Source: Lentzea albidocapillata subsp. violacea (GTDB taxonomy: Bacteria; Actinomycetota; Actinomycetes; Mycobacteriales; Pseudonocardiaceae). From it: 64,000 bases of DNA. Under the pieces are notes generated by a model that saw nothing but the letters and a program-made list of their open reading frames with translations, ran no database searches and had not been told where the DNA came from. The stretch spans positions 62,001 to 126,000 of the forward strand of contig NZ_FNET01000004.1 in the NCBI RefSeq assembly GCF_900100275.1, in the 5' to 3' direction. The translations under genes were made by a program, and so were the position numbers. The number at the start of each line of letters is the position of its first letter. Position 1 is the stretch's first letter. Of the stretch, positions 59,081 to 64,000 are shown piece after piece.

Positions 59081-59106
59081 CAACGCGCGCCGAAACCGTT
59101 CAGGTT
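59081..59106 (-). promoter_or_regulatory. Candidate ECF autoregulatory promoter
   Basis: On the reverse strand AACC (59103-59106), 17 bases, CGTTG (59081-59085) resembles ECF -35 AAC/-10 CGT boxes, 43 bases upstream of the sigma start. The gap 59039-59153 contains nothing else recognisable. Confidence 0.4.
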
Positions 59107-59153
59107 GCTTCGGGTGTTGACGAAGATCGCAGGTGGAAGAGCCCGCGCGAGGG

Positions 59154-59846
59154 CTAGCCGTGCGCCCGCATTCGCCTGAGGAGATGCTGTTCGGCGACGT
59201 CGAAGTACTTCCGCAGCGCCTCTTCCGCCTCGCTGACGGCACCACCGTCGGCGAGTTCGAGGATGTCGCGGTTGAGCTGCACGTAGTTCTCGTAGAACTC
59301 GCGCTGGTCGCCCATGTGGTGGAACACCAGGCGCATCTCCGCGAGCAGCCGCCGCACCTCCTCGTCGAGGCGGGCGCTGCCGGCCAGGCCGGTGATCGCG
59401 AGGTGGAACCGCACGTTGCCGGTGGCGACGTCGCTCCAGCGCTCCGCCCGCGCCGACTCCCGCTGGAACCGCACGGCGTCGCGCACCGCCTGGCGCTTCT
59501 CCTCCGGCGCCGTGGGCCACGCGGTGAGCGCACCGCCCTCGATCACCCGCCGGGCGGCGTAGAGATCCACGATGTCCGCCGCGTCCGGCGTGCGCACGAA
59601 GACACCTCTGCTGTGCTCGTGCACCAGCAAACGTTCGCGCGTGAGGAGCCTGAACGCTTCTCGCAGCGTGTTGCGCGCGACGCCCAGCGCGGTGCGCAGT
59701 GCTTCCTCGGACAGGCGGGTGCCCGGCGGGAGGTCGCCCTCCATGACGCGGGTCCGGACGAAGTCGGCGACGCGTTCCGCCGTGCTGACCCGGCCGAGCG
59801 CGACGCCGTCGGCGGTCAGTGAGTCAAGCCAGTCCGCGCCCGTCAT
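59154..59846 (-). CDS. GntR-family (FCD) regulator
   Basis: 230 residues. HTH: AERVADFVRTRVMEGDLPPGTRLSEEALRTALGVARNTLREAFRLLTRERLLVHEHSRGVFV; FCD domain with metal-site pattern DLYAARRVIEGGAL, VRFHLAITGLAGS and EFYENYVQLNRDILEL. The effector is probably a sugar acid or related small acid. It lies downstream of the DeoR gene beyond a hairpin, at the end of the sugar operon, and may control it or a distant target. Confidence 0.9.
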   Translation of the reverse strand: MTGADWLDSLTADGVALGRVSTAERVADFVRTRVMEGDLPPGTRLSEEALRTALGVARNTLREAFRLLTRERLLVHEHSRGVFVRTPDAADIVDLYAARRVIEGGALTAWPTAPEEKRQAVRDAVRFQRESARAERWSDVATGNVRFHLAITGLAGSARLDEEVRRLLAEMRLVFHHMGDQREFYENYVQLNRDILELADGGAVSEAEEALRKYFDVAEQHLLRRMRAHG

Positions 59847-59864
59847 GCGATCACTTTATGGGCT

Positions 59865-59899
59865 CGAGGTGGTCGTCGCCTCAGGCGACGACCACCTCG
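59865..59899 (-). terminator. Perfect 16-bp hairpin over the DeoR stop codon
   Basis: 59865-59880 pairs exactly with 59884-59899, the loop being the stop codon triplet itself (TCA, 59881-59883). The last five codons of the DeoR gene form one arm. It should stop transcription before the GntR gene, or reduce it. Confidence 0.65.
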
Positions 59900-60639
59900 A
59901 CGCCCGCCGCGCGCAACCGGTCCAGTTCCGCAGCGGGTGCCGAGGAATCGGTGATCACGACGTGGACATCCGCGATCCCGGCGATGCGCGAGAACGCGCG
60001 CTTGCCCACCTTGGAGCCGTCCGCGAGCACCACCACGCGGTCCGCCGTGCGCAGCAGACAGTGGTCGGTGTGGGCCTCGACCTCGTCGTGGGTCGTGATG
60101 CCGCCGCGCGCGTCGATGCCGTCGACGCCGAGGAAGACCAGGTCCAGGCTGATGCCGGCGAGGGCCCGGTCGGCGATCGGGCCGACCAGTTCGTAGCTCT
60201 CCGGGCGCACGCCGCCGCCGGTGACGACGAGGTCGATCGTGGGGCGGGGGCACAGGTCCGAGGCGATGTTGAGGGCGTTCGTCACGACCTTCAGCTGCCT
60301 GGTGCCGGCGAGGAGGCGGGCGAGTTCGGTCGTCGTCGTGCCGCCGTTGAGGCCTACCGAGTGGACGGACTCGGTGACGAACTTCGCCGCTGCCTCGGCG
60401 ATCTGACGCTTTTCCTCGCGGCGGCCCACCCGGTAGCGCAGCGGCAGTTCGTAGATGACCTCCGCCGCCACGGCGCCGCCATGGGTGCGCTTGAGCAGCT
60501 TCTGCTCTTCGAGCGACTGGAGGTCGCGGCGGATCGACGCGACCGACGTGCCCAGGTCCTCCGCGAGCCCGGTCACCGTCACCGAGCCCGCGTCCGCGAG
60601 CTTCCCCAGGATCGCCGCTAGGCGCTGCTCTTGACGCAC
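59881..60639 (-). CDS. DeoR-family sugar regulator
   Basis: 252 residues from GTG 60639. HTH_DeoR: RLAAILGKLADAGSVTVTGLAEDLGTSVASIRRDLQSLEEQKLLKRTHGGAV; the DeoRC effector domain has GLNGGTTTTELARLL, TNALNIASDL and FLGVDGIDARGGITTHDEVEA. DeoR proteins are relieved by sugar phosphates. It follows the kinase gene by 53 bases and probably represses the GH4/aldolase/kinase operon. Confidence 0.9.
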   Translation of the reverse strand: MRQEQRLAAILGKLADAGSVTVTGLAEDLGTSVASIRRDLQSLEEQKLLKRTHGGAVAAEVIYELPLRYRVGRREEKRQIAEAAAKFVTESVHSVGLNGGTTTTELARLLAGTRQLKVVTNALNIASDLCPRPTIDLVVTGGGVRPESYELVGPIADRALAGISLDLVFLGVDGIDARGGITTHDEVEAHTDHCLLRTADRVVVLADGSKVGKRAFSRIAGIADVHVVITDSSAPAAELDRLRAAGVEVVVA

Positions 60640-60663
60640 ACGATCAGCATAACGCACCGATCA
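60634..60663 (-). promoter_or_regulatory. DeoR promoter with direct repeats, leaderless start
   Basis: Reverse-strand TATGCT (60646-60651) lies six bases before the GTG, so the transcript should begin at the start codon. Direct repeats ACGCAC(A)CGATCA at 60634-60646 and 60652-60663 flank the -10 and suggest an autoregulatory operator. Confidence 0.45.
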
Positions 60664-60692
60664 TGCTCGATTTGGCGCCACTTGAACCTGAA

Positions 60693-61619
60693 TCAAGCAT
60701 CCTGCGTGCTCGTTATCTCGACGGTCGACACGAACGCCGTCGCCTCGGCCCAGGACGGCTGTGTCGCCACTCCCCCGGCGCCGCGCGTCGACAGCGCCCC
60801 CGCCGCCGCGCCGAGTGCCAGCGCCGTGCGCAGGTCGCCGTCCCGCAGCCAGCCGGCCAGGAAGCCCGCGTCGAACGAGTCGCCCGCGCCGACCGTGTCC
60901 ACCGGCTCCACGACCGGCGGACGGACGGTGATCCGTTCGCCGCCGGACAGCGCGACGCAGCCGTCCCTGCCCACCTTGACGACCGGAATCGTGCCGGTGG
61001 CGGCGAGCACGGGCAGCGGGTCCGCGGCACCGGTGAGCGCCACCGCCTCGGCGTGGTTCGGCAGCACGAAAGTGCACTGCTCCACCAGATCCGCCGGCAG
61101 CTTCCACTCTCCGGACGGGTCGTCGTTCGTGTCGAGCGAGGTCGTAAAGCCGTGAGCCCGCGCCGTCCGGAACACCTCGGACAGGCCGGCGGCGAGGTGG
61201 GGTTGCAGGAAGTACGACGCTGCGTGCACGTGCCGGGCCGCGACGGCCGGAACGTGCTCGGGACCGAAAGCGGCCAGGCATCCCGGCGCCGTCAGGATCG
61301 CCCGGTCTCCCCCGGCCTGGTTGAGGCACACCGTCAACGCCGTCGGCAACGACTCGTGCCGGACGCACGCGCTGATGTCCACGCCTGCGGACTTCAGTGC
61401 GTCCAGCACGAAGTCGCCCGCCGCGTCCCGGCCGACCATCGCGGCGAGACCGACCTCCAGCCCCAGGCGCGCGGCACCGTGCGCGACGATCGCCGCCGAC
61501 CCGCCGAGTGCGAGAACTCCTTGGTCCACCAACGTTTCCGCCTGCCCGTACGCGGGAGCGGCGGGGGCGCCGAACACGAGCACGTCCGGATTCGCGTCAC
61601 CGATCACGAGGAGGTCCAT
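60693..61619 (-). CDS. PfkB-family sugar kinase (ribokinase-like)
   Basis: 308 residues from ATG 61619 (TGATG overlap with the GH4 gene). N-terminal PfkB signature GGSAAIVAHGAARLGLEVGLAAMVGRDAAG, C-terminal signature with catalytic Asp DTVGAGDSFDAGFLAG. Phosphorylates a sugar with ATP; the substrate is unknown (2-keto-3-deoxygluconate, fructose and adenosine kinases all belong here). It is the last enzyme gene of this operon. Confidence 0.9.
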   Translation of the reverse strand: MDLLVIGDANPDVLVFGAPAAPAYGQAETLVDQGVLALGGSAAIVAHGAARLGLEVGLAAMVGRDAAGDFVLDALKSAGVDISACVRHESLPTALTVCLNQAGGDRAILTAPGCLAAFGPEHVPAVAARHVHAASYFLQPHLAAGLSEVFRTARAHGFTTSLDTNDDPSGEWKLPADLVEQCTFVLPNHAEAVALTGAADPLPVLAATGTIPVVKVGRDGCVALSGGERITVRPPVVEPVDTVGAGDSFDAGFLAGWLRDGDLRTALALGAAAGALSTRGAGGVATQPSWAEATAFVSTVEITSTQDA

Positions 61620-62905
61620 CAGGCGCCTCGCAGCGCGGCGGGCAGCAGGTCGCCGTGTGCGGCGGTCATCGCGGCGACGAGGTCGTCGATCTGGGTGACG
61701 GTGAGCGCGGCGGCCGTCGCCGGGTCGCACAGGGCCGCGTGCCGGACGTGCCGGGGGTCGCCCTCGACCGCCGCCGCCACGGTCAGGTCGACCACGGTGA
61801 GGAAGCTCCGGTTCAGGGCCGCGAGCTGGCGGGGCAGGGCGCCGACGCGGTGCGGGTGCACGCCGAGCCGGTCCAGCGTCGCGGGCACCTCCACGGCCGC
61901 TCCTTCGGGCAGGTTGGAGATCAGGCCGTGGTTCGCGACGTTCACCTGGATCGTCCGGCGCTGACCGGTGACCAGGCTGTGGATCACCTGCGGCGCGTAC
62001 TCGACGGCGTCGTCGGACAGGGGCGGCGGCGGGTCGCCGGCGGCCAGTGCGGCACGGGTCTTCTCGTACGTGGCCACGTTCTCCGCGCTGATCGTCGCGT
62101 AGTCGCGGACGGGCAGACGCAGTCGCTCCACTTCGGACTGATGCCGCAGGTACCACGGCACGTACTCGGACGAGTGCTCGCTCGTCTCCGTCGGGTAGAA
62201 ACCGAAGCGGCGGTACAGGTCGACGCGCACCCGCCGTGCCAGCCCCGGATCGGCCTCGATCGCGGCGTCGAGCGCCGGGTACAGGTCACGTCCCCCGTGC
62301 TGCCACCGCAGGATCCACGCCTGGTGGTTCACGCCGGCGGAGAGGAAGTCCACCTCGTCGTGCGGCACGCCGACCAACGCGCTGAGGTCGTGGATGGTCC
62401 AGTGCACCGAGTGGCACAGCCCTGCCACCTTGAGCCGGGGCGCGACGGTCGTGAGGTACTGGATGTTCATGGCCATCGGGTTGGTGTAGTTCAGCAGCCA
62501 GGCATCCGGGCAGACGGCGAGCACGTCCGCCGCGAGCCCGTCCAGGAACGGGAACGTCCGCAGCCCGCGGAAGATCCCGCCGATCCCCAGGGTGTCGCCG
62601 ATGGTCTGACGCAGGCCGAACGACTCCGGCACGTCGAAGTCGGTCAGCGTCGCCGCGTGGCCGCCGATCGCGACCATGTTGACCACGACGTCGGCGCCCT
62701 CCAACGCTTCCCGGCGCGACAGCGAGGTGCGGACGTGCGCTCCGCCGGCCAGCCGGGCCAGTGCCGCCGCGACCTCCAGCCGTCCGGCGTCGATGTCGTG
62801 CAGCGAGATGGCGACGCCGGCCAGTTCCGGGAACGACAGCACGTCGCGCAGGAGCTGCCGGGTGAACTCGACGGAACCCGCGCCCACGAAGGCGATGGTG
62901 ACCAT
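61619..62905 (-). CDS. GH4 glycosidase (alpha-galactosidase/6-phospho-glucosidase type)
   Basis: 428 residues. NAD site IAFVGAGSVEFTRQLLRDVL, then VVVNMVAIGGHAATLTDFDVPESFGLRQTIGDTLGIGGIFRGLRT, metal ligands in NYTNPMAMN, LCHSVHWT and AGVNHQAWIL. GH4 enzymes use NAD and Mn to cleave glycosides by transient oxidation. The CHSV motif and length favour MelA-like alpha-galactosidases, but galacturonidases are close relatives. Four bases follow the aldolase gene; cytoplasmic. Confidence 0.9.
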   Translation of the reverse strand: MVTIAFVGAGSVEFTRQLLRDVLSFPELAGVAISLHDIDAGRLEVAAALARLAGGAHVRTSLSRREALEGADVVVNMVAIGGHAATLTDFDVPESFGLRQTIGDTLGIGGIFRGLRTFPFLDGLAADVLAVCPDAWLLNYTNPMAMNIQYLTTVAPRLKVAGLCHSVHWTIHDLSALVGVPHDEVDFLSAGVNHQAWILRWQHGGRDLYPALDAAIEADPGLARRVRVDLYRRFGFYPTETSEHSSEYVPWYLRHQSEVERLRLPVRDYATISAENVATYEKTRAALAAGDPPPPLSDDAVEYAPQVIHSLVTGQRRTIQVNVANHGLISNLPEGAAVEVPATLDRLGVHPHRVGALPRQLAALNRSFLTVVDLTVAAAVEGDPRHVRHAALCDPATAAALTVTQIDDLVAAMTAAHGDLLPAALRGA

Positions 62906-62908
62906 GGA

Positions 62909-63730
62909 TCAGCCTTTCAGTACGCGGATGAGCCGGGCGGCCTCGGCGGACACGGCCTCACGTCCGGCGCCGAGGTAGCGCCGGGGATCGACGAGAGCGG
63001 GGTCGTCGTCGAGTGCGGTCCGCACGCCGGCGGTGAAGTGCTTGTTGAGCTGCGTGGCTATGTTGATCTTCCACATCCCCGCTCGTACGGCCGCCGCGAG
63101 GTTCTCGTCGGCGACACCGGACGACCCGTGCAGCACCAACGGCACCGGCACGGCCTTGTGCAGCAACGCGATCAGCTCGAAGTCCAGCTGGGCGTCGCGG
63201 CTCAGCATCGCGTGCGACGAGCCCACGGCGACGGCGAGGAAGTCCACCGCTGTCGCCTCCACGTACGCGGCGGCGTCGTCCGGGTCGGTGCGCGCGCCCG
63301 GTGCGTGCACGCCGTCCTTGCCGCCGATCTCACCGAGCTCCGCCTCGACGCCGACACCGGCCTCGTGACACCAGCGCACGACCTCCGCCGTGCGGGCCAC
63401 GTTCTCGTCGTGCGGCAACGCGGAGGCGTCGAACATCACCGACCCGAACCCGAGCTCGACGGCCTCGCGCACCAGTTCCTCCGAGGTGGCGTGGTCGAGG
63501 TGCACCGCGATCGGCGTGGTCGCCGCGGCGGCGACGGAGAGCACGGCGGCACCGATCGGGCGCAGAGAACCGTGGTAGCGCACGGCGTTCTGGCTGATCT
63601 GCAGCACGACGGGTGCTCCGGTCTCCTCGGCCGCGGCGGCGATCGCCTCGGCGTGCTCGACCTGGATCACGTTGAACGCGGGCACCGGCGCGGGTCCGCC
63701 GACCATCTCGCGAAGTTTCCCCAAGGGCAT
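62909..63730 (-). CDS. Class II ketose-bisphosphate aldolase
   Basis: 273 residues. VPAFNVIQVEHAEAIAAAAEETGAPVVLQIS; catalytic Asp and zinc His in VAVHLDHAT-type IAVHLDHATSEE; VMFDASALPHDEN; VGSSHAM; PLVLHGSSGVADE. Resembles GatY/KbaY tagatose-bisphosphate or FbaA-like aldolases, which split a ketose bisphosphate to dihydroxyacetone phosphate and glyceraldehyde phosphate. Neighbouring PfkB kinase at 63734 would make the bisphosphate. Confidence 0.92.
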   Translation of the reverse strand: MPLGKLREMVGGPAPVPAFNVIQVEHAEAIAAAAEETGAPVVLQISQNAVRYHGSLRPIGAAVLSVAAAATTPIAVHLDHATSEELVREAVELGFGSVMFDASALPHDENVARTAEVVRWCHEAGVGVEAELGEIGGKDGVHAPGARTDPDDAAAYVEATAVDFLAVAVGSSHAMLSRDAQLDFELIALLHKAVPVPLVLHGSSGVADENLAAAVRAGMWKINIATQLNKHFTAGVRTALDDDPALVDPRRYLGAGREAVSAEAARLIRVLKG

Positions 63731-63733
63731 GTT

Positions 63734-64000
63734 CTAGTCCTCTGGAACTGGTCTGGGCGTGACGTCCGCCCGGTGCTGGTCGTAGAAGGCGCGGTCGAAG
63801 TCGCCGGCGAGCGGGGCACGTACCGCCGCCGCCGACAACGCCACCGCCTCGGCGAGACGCTCCGGCCACGGCAGGTGCCACCCGGCGACCAGCGCGGCGA
63901 CGGCGGCGTCACCGGCGCCGGTCGGGTTCCCGGTGATCACCTCGGGCGGAGCCGCCGACCACACGCCGTCGGCGGTATGGGCGGTCATCCCGCGCGGGCC
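63734..64000 (-). CDS. PfkB-family kinase, C-terminal part (partial)
   Basis: Only the last 88 codons are in the window; the frame is open to the edge. GPRGMTAHTADGVWSA and the ATP/catalytic motif NPTGAGDAAVAALVAGW identify a PfkB kinase of the 1-phosphofructokinase/tagatose-6-phosphate kinase kind. It sits 3 bases upstream of the aldolase gene, so a tagatose- or fructose-bisphosphate route is likely. Confidence 0.85.
   Translation of the reverse strand, partial: GPRGMTAHTADGVWSAAPPEVITGNPTGAGDAAVAALVAGWHLPWPERLAEAVALSAAAVRAPLAGDFDRAFYDQHRADVTPRPVPED

Noticed and set aside
1..64000. tRNA/rRNA genes, insertion sequences, CRISPR arrays, phage genes
   Set aside because: No CCA-ending cloverleaf, transposase motif, regular spacer-repeat series or phage structural gene was seen on either strand by eye; a tRNAscan/ISfinder run would settle small cases.

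Overview
The window is GC-rich throughout, with dense genes, frequent GTG/TTG starts, many four-base start/stop overlaps and long antisense shadow frames. With its regulator-heavy content (HxlR, MarR, LAL-type LuxR, MerR, ECF sigma, PP2C/anti-sigma/STAS switching, DUF3040 and DUF4383 proteins, Methyltransf_19) it looks like chromosome of a filamentous actinomycete. A Pseudonocardiaceae-like genus (Amycolatopsis, Saccharothrix, Lentzea and relatives) is my best guess, but only a guess. I see no tRNA or rRNA gene, insertion sequence, CRISPR array, attachment site or origin. No gene-free stretch exceeds 300 bases; the longest gaps (160-190 b) hold promoters and operators.

Layout. 1-67: start of a Tat-exported protein. 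0.2-2.9 kb: stress/redox patch with three HxlR regulators, an NmrA-like reductase and an NTF2-like protein, linked by a repeated GTTAC-type operator. 3.1-6.1 kb: short UvrA-like ATPase and a convergent MarR regulator. 6.2-15.4 kb: a carbohydrate operon (enolase-superfamily enzyme, binding protein, two permeases, frameshifted aldo/keto reductase, secreted beta-helix enzyme) controlled from a double FadR-type operator by a divergent GntR regulator. 15.4-24.2 kb: worn accessory region with a frameshifted DoxX gene, a C-terminal gene remnant, an SRPBCC protein, a 900-residue LAL regulator, an MFS/NmrA/Dabb operon, a 5'-truncated TetR gene and a secreted M1-peptidase-like protein lacking its zinc site.

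24.2-30.5 kb: a compact cyclodipeptide synthase locus. The synthase carries the full NYH-type catalytic set and is followed 2 bases later by an NCS1 (nucleobase-type) permease and then a LysR gene. A second LysR gene diverges, followed by a rhodanese, a secreted thioredoxin and an MFS exporter. No conventional tailoring enzyme (P450, cyclodipeptide oxidase, methyltransferase) is present, which makes this the most likely under-described system here. 30.5-34.8 kb: a MarR regulator whose 15-bp palindrome recurs at the promoter of an SPFH membrane protein, then a CHRD protein and a DoxX/flavin-reductase operon. 34.9-39.5 kb: envelope module with acyltransferase, SGNH lipoprotein and an MtrA-MtrB-LpqB-like trio.

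39.6-43.2 kb: partner-switching signalling genes (PAS-PAS-PP2C phosphatase, anti-sigma kinase, methyltransferase, STAS antagonist). 43.2-47.6 kb: operon HtrA-like protease, lipoprotein, glucose dehydrogenase, GH15 glucosidase. 47.8-53.9 kb: DUF4383 protein, ABC exporter with a divergent NarL-type two-component system, MerR regulator with quinone oxidoreductase. 53.5-57.4 kb: Lrp regulator and a branched-chain-type 2-oxoacid dehydrogenase operon (E1alpha, E1beta, E2). 57.4-59.0 kb: ECF sigma factor with a membrane partner. 59.2-64.0 kb: sugar catabolism operon (PfkB kinase, class II aldolase, GH4 glycosidase, second PfkB kinase) with DeoR and GntR regulators.
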